Shown here one piece after another: positions 1 to 8,846 of a DNA stretch of 64,000 nucleotides. Position 1 is the first letter of the stretch. The number at the start of each line of letters is the position of its first letter. The stretch covers positions 744,001-808,000 of the forward strand of contig NZ_JANUCO010000001.1 in NCBI RefSeq assembly GCF_024807225.1, given 5' to 3'. The position numbers and the translations under genes were made by a program. Below the pieces are notes generated by a model. It was given only the letters and a program-made list of their open reading frames with translations. It was not told where the DNA came from and searched no databases. The DNA comes from Chryseobacterium ginsenosidimutans (GTDB lineage: Bacteria > Bacteroidota > Bacteroidia > Flavobacteriales > Weeksellaceae).

Positions 1-233
1 CTGGGAACAATTACTTCATCTTCAGGTTTGATATCGGCAAGAATTGCACACATTTCTAAGGCATCTGTACACGAAGTTGTAAGCAAAGTTTTTTTGAAGC
101 CATAGGTATCCTCAAAAAATTTCTGACATTTTTGAGTAAAAATGCCATTTCCTGAAATCTTTCCGGAAGCAACAGCTTCTTCTATATATTTTGTTTCTTT
201 TCCTGTAAGGTAAGGTTTGTTAAAGGGGGTCAT
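1..233 (-). CDS. wecE: dTDP-4-amino-4,6-dideoxygalactose transaminase, N-terminal part (runs off the window)
   Basis: The 77 visible codons read as the N-terminus of a WecE/RffA-type DegT/DnrJ/EryC1 aminotransferase: MTPFNKPYLTGKE, then a GNGIFTQKCQ segment and LLTTSCTDALEM, which matches the family's cofactor-phosphate region. The family transfers an amino group from glutamate to C4 of dTDP-4-keto-6-deoxyglucose, giving dTDP-Fuc4N. The catalytic lysine lies beyond the window edge. The start codon overlaps the stop of the upstream acetyltransferase by four bases (ATGA), so the two are probably translationally coupled. The pairing with an acetyltransferase and with RfbA/RfbB further upstream supports dTDP-Fuc4NAc synthesis. 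The family is clear; the exact sugar is inferred. Confidence 0.85.
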   Translation of the reverse strand, partial: MTPFNKPYLTGKETKYIEEAVASGKISGNGIFTQKCQKFFEDTYGFKKTLLTTSCTDALEMCAILADIKPEDEVIVP

Positions 234-913
234 TTTCTCCAATAGTGTTTTATAATAATTTCATCTTTTATGTCGTAGCCTTGCTTTTTGTAAAATGAGC
301 AAGCCTGAATGTTTTCTTTTTGTGTTGGAATTTCCAAGTGTGTAATTCCATTTTTTAAGCAAAAATTTTCTGCTTTCTGCAGCAGTTTTTTTCCAAATCC
401 TTTTCCTTGAAAATCGGGATGAGTGGCAATTAAACCGATCTTTCCGAGATCGTTATATTTTTGAAGCGTTACAAAACCAATGGCTTTTCCAGCTTCTTCC
501 GTATAGAAAGTTTTAAGAGCAAATTTTTTGTTAAGACTGTTGATTACCCAAATATCGTAAAGCTCTCTGAACTTTGCTTCTCCGAATTTTTCGTCTAATA
601 AAAAACGACTTTTTTTTCCGCTTTCGTATGCTAATTCTTTGAAAAAATCTGCGTCTTTCTCGCGGTCGTCGGTATCCTTAATTGTTTCATAATCCTGCAG
701 ACTTTTATCATCAAGTTTTTTTATAAAATTAACCTTTGTCTCTTCAAAGGAAAGAGTAAATCCAGTAATATCGATTTCAAAATCAGAAAGTTGCTTTACA
801 ACAATGAGATCGTAATCTTCTGTGTCGCTTACAATCTCTTGTTTTTCAACTGTAATATCTCCAATTTTTTTATTGAAGAAATCGCTGTCCCATTGCAAAA
901 AATTAATGTTCAT
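230..913 (-). CDS. GNAT acetyltransferase, WecD/RffC-like (dTDP-amino-sugar N-acetyltransferase)
   Basis: A 227-residue protein from the chosen start (MNINFLQWDSDFF). The N-terminal WDSDFF motif is typical of WecD/RffC-like enzymes. The C-terminal half is a GNAT domain: IGLIATHPDFQGKGFGKKLL is the acetyl-CoA binding motif, followed by CSFYKKQGY near the end. WecD acetylates the C4 amino group of dTDP-Fuc4N, and the next gene is a WecE-like transaminase, so this is the likely role. An ATG 12 bases further upstream is also possible but would lengthen the overlap with the preceding glycosyltransferase gene, whose stop is at 903-905. Family call is solid; substrate is inferred from context. Confidence 0.75.
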   Translation of the reverse strand: MNINFLQWDSDFFNKKIGDITVEKQEIVSDTEDYDLIVVKQLSDFEIDITGFTLSFEETKVNFIKKLDDKSLQDYETIKDTDDREKDADFFKELAYESGKKSRFLLDEKFGEAKFRELYDIWVINSLNKKFALKTFYTEEAGKAIGFVTLQKYNDLGKIGLIATHPDFQGKGFGKKLLQKAENFCLKNGITHLEIPTQKENIQACSFYKKQGYDIKDEIIIKHYWRK

Positions 914-1820
914 AAGCTTCATCAATTATAAAAACAGGTCTGTTTTTGGTTTGGTTAAATGTCTTTCCGAGATAAATGCCGACAACGCCGATACAGCTAA
1001 TAATCACACCAGATAAGAACCAAATGGAAAGAATAAGTGAACTGAAACCGGGCTCTGTGATTTTTCCCTGAAAGAAACTTATCATAAAATAGGTGCCGAC
1101 AAGAACTGACAAGAGTGAGATAATGGCTCCAAAACTGACAAAAATCTTTAAAGGTTTATCTGAAAATGAAACAATGACATTGAATGCCAATGAGAAAAGT
1201 CTTGAGAGGTTATATGAAGATTTCCCTTCTTCTCTCGAACTGTGTTCTACGGAAACGGTGGTCGTTTTATAGCCCACCCAATTTACAAATAGTGGAAAAA
1301 ATTTGATATTATCATTGATTGTCAGTATAGACTGAATGACTTTTTTATGATAAATTCCGAAATTAGCAATCTCGTTATTAATCTGGATACCAGCAAGATA
1401 ATTAAATACCCTGTAAAATATTTTAGAGCTTAATTTCTTAAACAAAGAATCAATTCTTTGTTCTCTTTTTGCCAATACCACATCGAAACCTTCGAGAGCC
1501 TTTTCGTACAATTTTTCAATTTCTTTGGGCTGATCCTGCATGTCACAATCCATCACTACAACCCAATCTCCTTTAGCTTTTGAAAGCCCGGCAATGATGG
1601 TGGCGTGCTGACCAAAGTTTCGGCTGAGCCTGAAGATTTTTAGGTTTTTATTTTCTACGGACAGATTTTTCATTACTTCCCACGAGTTATCGGGGCTTCT
1701 ATCGTCAACGAGAATGATCTCATAATCCTGTCCAATCTTATTGGCTAATTTGGTAATTTCAGAGACCAAAACAGGAAGTATTTTTTCTGCGCGATAAACA
1801 GGACTGACGATACTAATCAT
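903..1820 (-). CDS. Family 2 glycosyltransferase, GtrB/DPM1-like, with two C-terminal membrane segments
   Basis: 305 residues. The N-terminal GT-A domain begins with ISIVSPVYRAEKILPVL, followed by VDDRSPDNSW and the metal/nucleotide-binding region MDCDMQDQP. Two strongly hydrophobic stretches near residues 230-255 and 265-290 form a C-terminal membrane hairpin. This layout is that of GtrB/ArnC/dolichol-phosphate mannose synthase enzymes, which move a sugar from a nucleotide donor to undecaprenyl phosphate at the inner face of the membrane. No GtrA flippase or GtrC partner is visible in the window. The donor sugar cannot be told from the sequence. It lies in the minus-strand polysaccharide operon and overlaps the next gene. 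Confidence 0.8.
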   Translation of the reverse strand: MISIVSPVYRAEKILPVLVSEITKLANKIGQDYEIILVDDRSPDNSWEVMKNLSVENKNLKIFRLSRNFGQHATIIAGLSKAKGDWVVVMDCDMQDQPKEIEKLYEKALEGFDVVLAKREQRIDSLFKKLSSKIFYRVFNYLAGIQINNEIANFGIYHKKVIQSILTINDNIKFFPLFVNWVGYKTTTVSVEHSSREEGKSSYNLSRLFSLAFNVIVSFSDKPLKIFVSFGAIISLLSVLVGTYFMISFFQGKITEPGFSSLILSIWFLSGVIISCIGVVGIYLGKTFNQTKNRPVFIIDEAYEH

Positions 1821-1902
1821 GAATTATGGGAATAATAAATTTTTTCAAATATATAAATAAACGTTCTATTCTGTTCAAATAATAAAAGTAATCCTTTTTT
1901 AA

Positions 1903-2823
1903 TTAGATAGTAAGGAAACAATTTGGCTCATTTGTTATTTTTTCTTTAATTTTTAAAAGCTCATCGGTGTTATTATTGATGTTTTTATAACTTTTATAAA
2001 GCTTTTTAGCCTTCTCCAGATTTCCGGTGAGTGAATTTTTTAAGATACTTTGAAGTAAAGCCTTCTTTTCCTGTTGTAAAGAGTTGGGAAGATTAGGATT
2101 CAGTATTTTTGTTTCGATGCTTAAATCCTTGTATTTATTGTAATCTATTTTAGCTAATGATTGCTTGCCGTCGTGTACAACTTTACTCCCCGGTACAAGA
2201 ATCGTTTTCTTTTTATGATATTGTAGCCTGTTCACATATTCGTTATCTTCACCATAATGAAAGAAATACGGATTAAAACCGCCAACAACATCTATCGTTT
2301 CTTTAGGCAAAAGCCAATGTGCTGCATTTATAAAATCAAGCTCATAATAGGGTTTCACTGTTTGAAAATACAGATCTGAAATCAATCTGGTTTTGTCGCA
2401 GTTATAAGAAATGTATTTGTCTAAGAAGATATCTAACTGCTTTTCTGTCCCATCAACATGCATTGGGCTTATGATACCAATTTCTGTCTTATTCGGATAA
2501 TTGTTGTAAACTTCCAACAATTTTTCAAGACTGTCTTCATAAAGCCATGCATCCTGATTCATCAGATAAAAAAAATCTGCACCTTCTTTATAAGCCTTTT
2601 CTATCCCGATGTTATTGGCTTTCCCGAATCCTAAATTTTCTTTGGATTGAATAAAATCTATTTCCGGGAAAATAGCTTGTATATATTCCTGAGTACCATC
2701 TGTAGAACAATTATCGACCACAATACACTGAACCGGAACAGAAGATTGCCTTAAACTGGTAAAGCATTTTTCTGCCCATTTCATGGCATTATAAGTAACG
2801 ATAATAAAATAAATCTTTGGCAT
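1903..2823 (-). CDS. Family 2 glycosyltransferase, rhamnosyltransferase-like
   Basis: 306 residues. The N-terminus PKIYFIIVTYNAMKWAEKC and the DNCSTDGTQ loop mark a GT2 nucleotide-sugar fold; ENLGFGKANNIGI and MNQDAWL follow as in WbbL-like rhamnosyltransferases, with a FFHYGEDNEY segment in the acceptor region. There are no membrane segments, so it is probably a cytoplasmic or peripheral enzyme adding one sugar of the repeat unit. It sits 12 bases after the epimerase-like gene in the same operon. The acceptor and donor are unknown. An 82-base AT-rich gap follows before the GtrB-like gene. Confidence 0.75.
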   Translation of the reverse strand: MPKIYFIIVTYNAMKWAEKCFTSLRQSSVPVQCIVVDNCSTDGTQEYIQAIFPEIDFIQSKENLGFGKANNIGIEKAYKEGADFFYLMNQDAWLYEDSLEKLLEVYNNYPNKTEIGIISPMHVDGTEKQLDIFLDKYISYNCDKTRLISDLYFQTVKPYYELDFINAAHWLLPKETIDVVGGFNPYFFHYGEDNEYVNRLQYHKKKTILVPGSKVVHDGKQSLAKIDYNKYKDLSIETKILNPNLPNSLQQEKKALLQSILKNSLTGNLEKAKKLYKSYKNINNNTDELLKIKEKITNEPNCFLTI

Positions 2824-2835
2824 TTGTGTTTTAAT

Positions 2836-3504
2836 TTAGATATATTTTTCTGCTAAAATTTTTAAATATTCGTTGGGTTCAATCCCGGTGAAGAATTCGT
2901 TTGTAATGTCGTCAAAATCTACTTTATAAAAATCTCCTTCATCAGACTCAACATAATTGGCATTTTTTTGAACCTGATCCTGAATTGCTCCTATAATTTC
3001 TTTTAAATCATAGTAAAAGGGATAAGCGAAATTAATCGTTTTATTTTTTATAGTAAGGCAATTCGTGCTTAGAAATTTCGGAATATCATCTATATCAAGC
3101 AATAATCTTCTTGCTTTGCGGTGTACTTTAAATTCGCTGTTATTGGCAATCTGGTTTTTAAGGAAATTAAATAATGTATTTGGGTTTCCGCCCTTACCAA
3201 CAATGTTTCCTATCCTTAAAATAAGATAATTGCTGCAATTATTTTTGATAAAGTCTTCAATTTCCAGTTTATGTAATACGTAATGACTGTCTTGTTTCGA
3301 TTGGTCATTCACGCTTAATGTCGAAAAATAAACCAATTTGCGATTACTATTTGCTTCAATACTTTTTTTCAAAAGCGAAAATTCTCTTTCAAACTCTGAG
3401 CTTCTTGTTTCGAGGGAATTAGAGACTCCCGAAGCGAAAAATAAATTCTCTTCGGAGTCTATGTTTTTTAATGAATTTGCAATAAGCCCACTTCCTATGA
3501 TCAT
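2836..3504 (-). CDS. NAD-dependent epimerase/dehydratase-like (SDR) protein
   Basis: 222 residues, shorter than most extended SDR sugar epimerases (about 300). It starts MIIGSGLIANSL, a Rossmann-type glycine motif, and has FSTLSVNDQSKQDSHYVLHKLEIE, where Ser and Tyr-x3-Lys (YVLHK) give the SDR catalytic signature, then LILRIGNIVGKGGNP, the substrate-region motif. It could modify a nucleotide sugar for the neighbouring transferases, but no particular reaction is supported. The short length reflects reduced N- and C-terminal parts rather than a visible frameshift. It lies between two glycosyltransferase genes. Confidence 0.65.
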   Translation of the reverse strand: MIIGSGLIANSLKNIDSEENLFFASGVSNSLETRSSEFEREFSLLKKSIEANSNRKLVYFSTLSVNDQSKQDSHYVLHKLEIEDFIKNNCSNYLILRIGNIVGKGGNPNTLFNFLKNQIANNSEFKVHRKARRLLLDIDDIPKFLSTNCLTIKNKTINFAYPFYYDLKEIIGAIQDQVQKNANYVESDEGDFYKVDFDDITNEFFTGIEPNEYLKILAEKYI

Positions 3505-3530
3505 ATTCTTATGTTTATTTGCTATAAATT

Positions 3531-4400
3531 TTAATTCTTTGTGTTTTGTTTTTTATTGATACTTCCGGCGTATCTTATGTAGTTGAAATATTTCTTTGCT
3601 ATTTCCAAATGATCTTTAAATTTAAGTTTTTTAGGATAAAACTTCAGGGTAAGTAAAATGTTTTTTCTGTTAACAGGATAATATTCAAAAAATTGATATA
3701 AAAAACCTAGAAAAGCTTTTTTCTCTGTTGTTGGATCAATTTCTTTCTGAAAATCAGTCTGTATATTTTCCCGCACTTTGATATTTGAGTCTAGCCATTT
3801 TTTGTCCAGATTTCCGCCCGAAAAATGCTGGATAAGAATATCATCTACCACATAATTCTGAAGCTTTTCAGAAACTCTCAAGCTAAAATCAAGATCATAT
3901 CCGTGGAATCCTTTTAATAAATGGTCATTAAATTTAAAATCGAGATAATTTTCTTTTTTTATTCCTAAAAAAACACCGTCAACAGCAAAAACTTTGTTTC
4001 TGTTTTGCTTCGTTGTACGGATTGGAAATGATTCGTTATTTTCTTTATTTCCCTGTGAAATATTTACAACATTATATTTTTCTGAAACCGTCCAGCTCGA
4101 CGGAGCAGAAGGAACGTAAGATGAGCCTGCCACACCGATAATTCCTGTTTGTTTTTGATCTAAATGCGCAAGCAATTTTTGTCCCCAATTCTTGGTTTTA
4201 AACAAAATATCTTCATGTGTAAAAAGAAGATAATCATATTGAGATTTTGCAGCACCTTTGTTATAAGCTTCACAAATTCCCATCAATCCGGGATTATCAA
4301 TCCGGATAATTTCATAAGGCATACCAATTGTTTCTGCGATATTCTTTTCAAGCGCAGAAAAATAATGGGGAAGGTATGAGGAGATGACAATGGAAATCAT
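3531..4400 (-). CDS. Glycosyltransferase, GT2-like (StrF-type fold)
   Basis: 289 residues. The N-terminal ISIVISSYLPHYFSALEKNI and IRIDNPGLMGICEAYNKGA resemble the nucleotide-sugar domain of glycosyltransferases of the Glyco_tranf_2_5/StrF type, with FTHEDILF as the likely metal-binding acidic segment. HGYDLDFSLRV in the middle is typical of GT2 acceptor regions. The C-terminal third is basic and shows no membrane segment. Donor and acceptor are unknown. It is packed tightly between the GT4 gene (one base upstream) and the SDR gene in the minus-strand operon. The GT assignment rests on motif order. Confidence 0.65.
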   Translation of the reverse strand: MISIVISSYLPHYFSALEKNIAETIGMPYEIIRIDNPGLMGICEAYNKGAAKSQYDYLLFTHEDILFKTKNWGQKLLAHLDQKQTGIIGVAGSSYVPSAPSSWTVSEKYNVVNISQGNKENNESFPIRTTKQNRNKVFAVDGVFLGIKKENYLDFKFNDHLLKGFHGYDLDFSLRVSEKLQNYVVDDILIQHFSGGNLDKKWLDSNIKVRENIQTDFQKEIDPTTEKKAFLGFLYQFFEYYPVNRKNILLTLKFYPKKLKFKDHLEIAKKYFNYIRYAGSINKKQNTKN

Positions 4401-4401
4401 A

Positions 4402-5584
4402 TTAAACTAATTCATCAATAATTGCAAATATTTTTCCGGCTAGCTTTTTATCGGAATATTCTTCTTCCAATCTTTTATGGATATTTTCACCATAGGTTTG
4501 TCTTAAAGTATGATCTTGCATTAGTTTTATAACTTCTGCCGACATTGCATCCAAATCCAAATAAGGGGCAAGAAACTCCATGACCATTTTCTAAGAATTC
4601 TACCGCTCCACCACTTTTTTCGAAGGCTACAATAGGTTTTTTAAGTTTTGCAGCAGTAAGCATTACCAAAGGAAACGGGTCTTCACGAGACATCAAAAGG
4701 AAAATATCAAATAAATTGATGTAATCGTTGGGTGTTTTATTATGATCAATAAAAATCATATTATTTTCCACCTCTAATTTTTCTGCATCCAGTTTTGCGC
4801 ATCGTACAGCAGGACTTTTTGAATTTCCTCCGAGATTAATAAATTTAAAATTCAGATCTGTCTTTTGTTTTATTTTTTGCACAAGCATCGGAACCATATC
4901 CGTTCCTTTTCTTAATTCCTGAGAGCTTGCAATACCGATTATAAGTTCCTCTTTTTTGATATTGAGTTCGTTCTTAAGACTTCCTTTGTCTTTTTCAATG
5001 GTAAGAAGTGTATCTACAAACGAATGAACTGTATTTACTTTTTGAGGATCTGCATTATATTTTGCAATAAGATTATCTGCCACGGCCTGTGAACCGGCAA
5101 TAATTTTTGTGATATTTGAAATGTTTTCTAAAATAAATTCTTTTGGATAGGTACTTTCTATTCCGAAGCTAAGCTCATGAATCGCGACAATAGTCGGGAT
5201 GCCTTTTTTGTAGAAGGGTAGCGTCCAAATCAAAGATTCCATGGTATTTCCATAAACTAGATCATATTCATTCTGTAAAAGAGTAGTGGTGACCTTATTT
5301 ATTTTGTCCTGCTGTGTTTCTTTTTTTCTGAAAACAATAGACTGAACCCTTTTCAGATTTCTTTGTAAAAAAGAAAATGACTGAAGGTGATAATGTGCGA
5401 CAACAATATTATTTGAAACTTTTGCAAATTCTTCATATAATTCTCCACCTCTTATTAATAAGACATCAATGATATAGTTTTCTTTTTCCTGCTTTAATCT
5501 TTTAATTAAATCTAAAACAAGAATGGGAGCGCCCGAAAGAGAGGCTTCATGAGAGATGAATAATATTTTTTTGTTTTTTTCCAT
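4402..5584 (-). CDS. Family 4 glycosyltransferase (frameshifted)
   Basis: About 393 residues once one base is removed. The N-terminus (ILFISHEASLSGAP) and the C-terminal donor-binding half (ITKIIAGSQAVADNL, ASSQELRKGTDMVP, FLLMSREDPFPLVMLTAAKL) are those of GT4 GT-B enzymes. The reading frame breaks after ...AVEFLENGHG; deleting one base from the GAAAC at 4572-4576 (plus-strand view) gives GHGVLAPYLDLDAMS, which continues through the normal C-terminal helix to the stop at 4402. The break is one of eight with the same local sequence in this window and may be an artefact. It belongs to the polysaccharide operon; the sugar added is unknown. Confidence 0.75.
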
Positions 5585-5612
5585 TTGTTATTAATAAATT
5601 AAAACTTAAATT

Positions 5613-6512
5613 TTATTTTAGAAATCTGTATTTTAATTTATAGATTTTAGGTGATATTTTATATTTTAGGCAAAAATTTAACCAAGGTTCTTTACCTTTA
5701 TATGGCTTATATTTTTGATATACTATGTTAAGTTCAGTTTTATTGGTAGATGAAAAATATATTTTTTTAATACTATTATTGAGTTCAGATTTATTTACTA
5801 AACTTGTATCATATTTAATTCTGAGCAATATTTCTTCGACAAATACTTGTCTTTCTCTTATTGTAGAAATGTTGTTACCATGTTGCCTATAATAAGCTAA
5901 TTTGTCAGGTACTAAAGCAAAAAAGTATTTTTCATTAATTCTTAACCACCTGTCATAATCTTCAAGAAGTATATTTTTATCGTACAAACCTGTTTCTGTT
6001 ATCGCACTTTTACGTACCAAAGCTGTTAATGTAGAAACATAATTTCTTTTTTTTAGAATATTTCTGAATTGATTTTCATTTTGATAAAAATCCAAATTTG
6101 CATAATAATCAGTAATAGTTTTATCTTGATTCACAATAAAAGCTGCAGAAAAAACTACAGCAAATTTCTCTCCTTTGTTTTCAAGGGTAGAAAGACTTTT
6201 CTCCAGAAACTCAGGGTGAAAATAATCATCGGCTGCAATGATATTTACATATTTCCCTTCCGTCATTTCAACACACTCGTTCAGTGTGGTTGCAAAACCT
6301 TTATTTTCGGTATGAAAGTTTGTCTTGGCTGAAACGTTATTTTCCTGAAGCCAATTTTTTGCTGTTTCCGCAGATTTATCTTTTGAAGCATCGTCTGCAA
6401 CAATAAGCTCCCAGTTTTTATAAGTCTGGTTTTTTATGCTGTCTAAACATTCGGTGATAAATTCCGAATGATTATAAGAAACAACAATAAAACTTACCAA
6501 GGGGCTTTCCAT
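5613..6512 (-). CDS. Family 2 glycosyltransferase
   Basis: 299 residues. The GT-A domain is complete: VSFIVVSYNHSEFITECL at the N-terminus, then ADDASKDKS, ENKGFATTLNE and IIAADDYFHPEF with the DD metal-binding pair, and a LLEDYDRWLRI motif about residue 180 that is common in the acceptor region. No membrane segments are visible. The start codon overlaps the stop of the upstream fdtB-like gene by one base (TAATG), so the two are coupled. It probably adds one residue of the repeat unit; which one cannot be said from sequence alone. Confidence 0.78.
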   Translation of the reverse strand: MESPLVSFIVVSYNHSEFITECLDSIKNQTYKNWELIVADDASKDKSAETAKNWLQENNVSAKTNFHTENKGFATTLNECVEMTEGKYVNIIAADDYFHPEFLEKSLSTLENKGEKFAVVFSAAFIVNQDKTITDYYANLDFYQNENQFRNILKKRNYVSTLTALVRKSAITETGLYDKNILLEDYDRWLRINEKYFFALVPDKLAYYRQHGNNISTIRERQVFVEEILLRIKYDTSLVNKSELNNSIKKIYFSSTNKTELNIVYQKYKPYKGKEPWLNFCLKYKISPKIYKLKYRFLK

Positions 6513-7612
6513 TAGAATTTATTTAATAATTCAATTACTTTAGTTATATCTTCATCTTCCATCACAGGAGAAATAGGTAAACTCAAAACTTCATTATGAA
6601 TTTTTTCACTGATGGGAAACGAAAGATCATTCCATTCTTTGTAAGCCTGCTGTTTATGAGGCGGAATAGGATAATGGATCAATGTCTGAACACCATTTTC
6701 CGTAAGATAACTTTGCAAACTATCTCTTTTCTGTGTTCTGATCACGAAAATGTGCCAAACATGTTCTTTTTCATCTTCAGGGTTTTCGGGAAGAATGATT
6801 TGAGGATTTGAAACCTCGTTGATATAACGTTTTGCTATGTTTCGTCTGACTGTATTTTCGGCATCAATATATTTTAATTTAACATCTAAAACGGCAGCCT
6901 GAATTTCATCCAATCTGGAATTTAAACCTTGATAAATATTAACATATTTTTGATTTGAACCATAATTTGCCAAAGCTCTGATTGTCTTTGTAAGCTCTTC
7001 ATCATTTGTAGTAATCGCTCCGGCATCCCCTAAAGCACCAAGATTCTTCCCCGGATAAAAACTGAAACCTGAAGCGTCTCCCAGATTCCCTGTTTTTTTA
7101 CCATTCCATTCTGCACCAATTGCCTGAGCATTATCTTCAATGATTTTCAGATGGTGTTTCTCTGCTAATTTTTGTAATTCTTCCGAAAAAATCGTTCTTC
7201 CATACAGATGGACAATTAAAATCCCTTTTGTTTTTGAAGTTATTTTTTCTTCAATTTTATGAATATCGATATTGTAATGCTCAATACCAGGTTCTACCAA
7301 AACAGGAACTAATCCATTATCTGAAATTGCGAGAATAGAAGCAATATAAGTATTTGAAGGAACCAAAATTTCGTCTCCTTTTTTCATTACTCCCATTTCT
7401 ATATAAGCACGAAGGATAAGACGAAGTGCATCTAATCCATTGGCAACGCCAATCGCATGTTCTGCTCCAATATATTCAGCAAGATTTTTTTCGAATTGCT
7501 TAAGATCATTACCCATTAAATACCAACCGGAACGGAATGTCTGTAATAATCTGTTTTCTATTTCTTCTTGATGTGTTAAATTGATTTTTTGTAAATCAAG
7601 GAACTTAATCAT
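6512..7612 (-). CDS. fdtB: DegT/DnrJ/EryC1 sugar aminotransferase, FdtB/QdtB-like
   Basis: 366 residues, full length for the family. It has the N-terminal MIKFLDLQKINL segment, GVANGLDALRLILRA for cofactor phosphate binding, IIEDNAQAIGA, and GFSFYPGKNLGALGDAGA carrying the pyridoxal-phosphate lysine. FdtB/QdtB use glutamate to aminate C3 of dTDP-3-keto-6-deoxyhexose. The call to the C3 branch rests on its neighbours: two FdtA-type ketoisomerases and an FdtC-like hexapeptide acetyltransferase lie directly upstream. It is clearly different from the WecE-like transaminase at the start of the window. Whether the product is Fuc3N or Qui3N depends on the isomerase and cannot be read here. Confidence 0.78.
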   Translation of the reverse strand: MIKFLDLQKINLTHQEEIENRLLQTFRSGWYLMGNDLKQFEKNLAEYIGAEHAIGVANGLDALRLILRAYIEMGVMKKGDEILVPSNTYIASILAISDNGLVPVLVEPGIEHYNIDIHKIEEKITSKTKGILIVHLYGRTIFSEELQKLAEKHHLKIIEDNAQAIGAEWNGKKTGNLGDASGFSFYPGKNLGALGDAGAITTNDEELTKTIRALANYGSNQKYVNIYQGLNSRLDEIQAAVLDVKLKYIDAENTVRRNIAKRYINEVSNPQIILPENPEDEKEHVWHIFVIRTQKRDSLQSYLTENGVQTLIHYPIPPHKQQAYKEWNDLSFPISEKIHNEVLSLPISPVMEDEDITKVIELLNKF

Positions 7613-7845
7613 GATAATAAATTTTTTATTTTTTTATTAAATGGTTTTTCTATTACCTCAAAAGCAAATATACTGGTAATAAGTGTAATGATGAACATTG
7701 CTGCAGCAAAGGGAATGCCTTTCAAATAAATGCCCATTAAACCATTGTATTTCATTAAATATGTTATAACTAAATAGTGAATCAGATAAAATCCGAAACT
7801 TATCTCACCCAAATAAACCAATGTTTTTGAAGATAAATAGATGAT
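7609..7845 (-). pseudogene. 3' remnant of an acyltransferase-3 (OafA-type) gene
   Basis: The open frame encodes SSKTLVYLGEISFGFYLIH followed by two hydrophobic stretches and ends ...FEVIEKPFNKKIKNLL. This is the C-terminal end of a membrane O-acyltransferase 3 protein (normally 330-380 residues). An in-frame TAG lies at 7846-7848 and the upstream sequence is the fdtC-like gene, so about 80 percent of the gene is gone. Its stop still overlaps the fdtB start (ATGA), as expected if it was once a normal member of the operon. It could still be translated from the TTG at 7819-7821, but a working enzyme is unlikely. The loss suggests a recent change in O-acylation of the polysaccharide. Confidence 0.75.
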
Positions 7846-7882
7846 CTAAAAAGCAAAGAAGAACCTTAAAGAAGTTAATGGT

Positions 7883-8434
7883 TTAATCATTTTTCAAAAA
7901 TTCATCATTTAGGAAATCATAAGAATTACCTTCTTTATCAGTCATTTTTAAATCTAATATTTTTCCTTCAGAAGTAATGTAACCTGTATGTTTTGCGGGA
8001 TTTCCAAACCAAACCGTATTTGCTGGAATATCTTTTGTCACGACACTTCCTGCTCCGATTAATGAATTTTCACCGATGGTATTTCCTGCAATAACGGTTG
8101 TATTTGCACCAATAGATGCTCCTTTTTTTACTAAGGTTTTACTAAATTCTACAGGATATTGTTTTGAACGTGGAACTAAATCATTAGTGAAAGTCACATT
8201 CGGACCGATAAAAACATTGTCTTCTAAAGTAACTCCGTCCCAAACCTGAACTCCGGGTTTTATGGTAACATTGTCACCTATTTTCACATCATTTTCAATA
8301 AAAACATTACAGTTGATATTGCAATTTTTACCAATTTCTGCACCTATTAACACGACACAGAATTGCCATATCATGGTGTTTTCTCCTATGCTTTCGGTCT
8401 GAACATCAGCTAAATTGTGAATTTTATATTTCAT
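7883..8434 (-). CDS. fdtC: Left-handed beta-helix N-acetyltransferase, FdtC/QdtC-like
   Basis: 183 residues built of hexapeptide repeats (for example IGKNCNINCNVFIENDVKIG, VTIKPGVQVW, VFIGPNVTF, ASIGANTTVIAG, SLIGAGSVV), the left-handed beta-helix fold. The C-terminal NTVWFGNPAKHTGYI is the usual end of sugar acetyltransferases of this class. FdtC/QdtC acetylate the 3-amino group of dTDP-3-amino-3,6-dideoxyhexose. It overlaps the upstream ketoisomerase by 11 bases, and the fdtB-like transaminase is the next intact gene downstream, matching the fdtA-fdtC-fdtB order known from Gram-positive and Gram-negative clusters. Enzyme class is well supported; the sugar is inferred. Confidence 0.8.
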   Translation of the reverse strand: MKYKIHNLADVQTESIGENTMIWQFCVVLIGAEIGKNCNINCNVFIENDVKIGDNVTIKPGVQVWDGVTLEDNVFIGPNVTFTNDLVPRSKQYPVEFSKTLVKKGASIGANTTVIAGNTIGENSLIGAGSVVTKDIPANTVWFGNPAKHTGYITSEGKILDLKMTDKEGNSYDFLNDEFLKND

Positions 8435-8846
8435 TTTGTGTTTTTAAAAATGTGTCATAATCTCTCACATAATCTTGTTCGTTATACGTGTGAGAAGCTA
8501 AGACTAAGCAAATTGCCCCTGAAGAAAAATTAATTTCCGAAGCCCAGATTCCGGGTGGTATATGTAACCCGATGTCAGGACGATTGAGGAAAACCTGTCT
8601 TTTAAATTTACCATCATCTAAGGAAACCTCAAAGCTTCCGCTTGCGGCAATCAGAAACTGGTGGCATTCTTTGTGGGAATGAGCTCCACGGCTTTCTCCA
8701 CCGGCAATATCATATAAATAAAATATTCTTTTAACATCAAAAGGAAAGTCTGAGTTGTTTTCAACCACAGTAAGATTTCCTTCATCAAAATTGATTTTAC
8801 CCAAATCTATAACGCTACAACTAAATACTGAGGGTTTATTTTTCAT
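8424..8846 (-). CDS. fdtA: dTDP-hexose 3,4-ketoisomerase, FdtA/QdtA cupin (both active-site His present)
   Basis: 140 residues from the chosen ATG (MKNKPSVFSC); an ATG 24 bases upstream would extend it further into the preceding gene. The cupin core reads YDIAGGESRGAHSHKECHQFLIA, with the two histidines of RG-x-H-x-HK that act in FdtA and QdtA catalysis, then GSFEVSLDDG and LHIPPGIWASEI. These enzymes convert dTDP-4-keto-6-deoxyglucose to the 3-keto isomer, the step before C3 amination. It follows a paralogue in tandem and precedes fdtC. Whether it inverts C4 (galacto product, FdtA) or retains it (gluco, QdtA) is not visible. Confidence 0.8.
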   Translation of the reverse strand: MKNKPSVFSCSVIDLGKINFDEGNLTVVENNSDFPFDVKRIFYLYDIAGGESRGAHSHKECHQFLIAASGSFEVSLDDGKFKRQVFLNRPDIGLHIPPGIWASEINFSSGAICLVLASHTYNEQDYVRDYDTFLKTQNEI

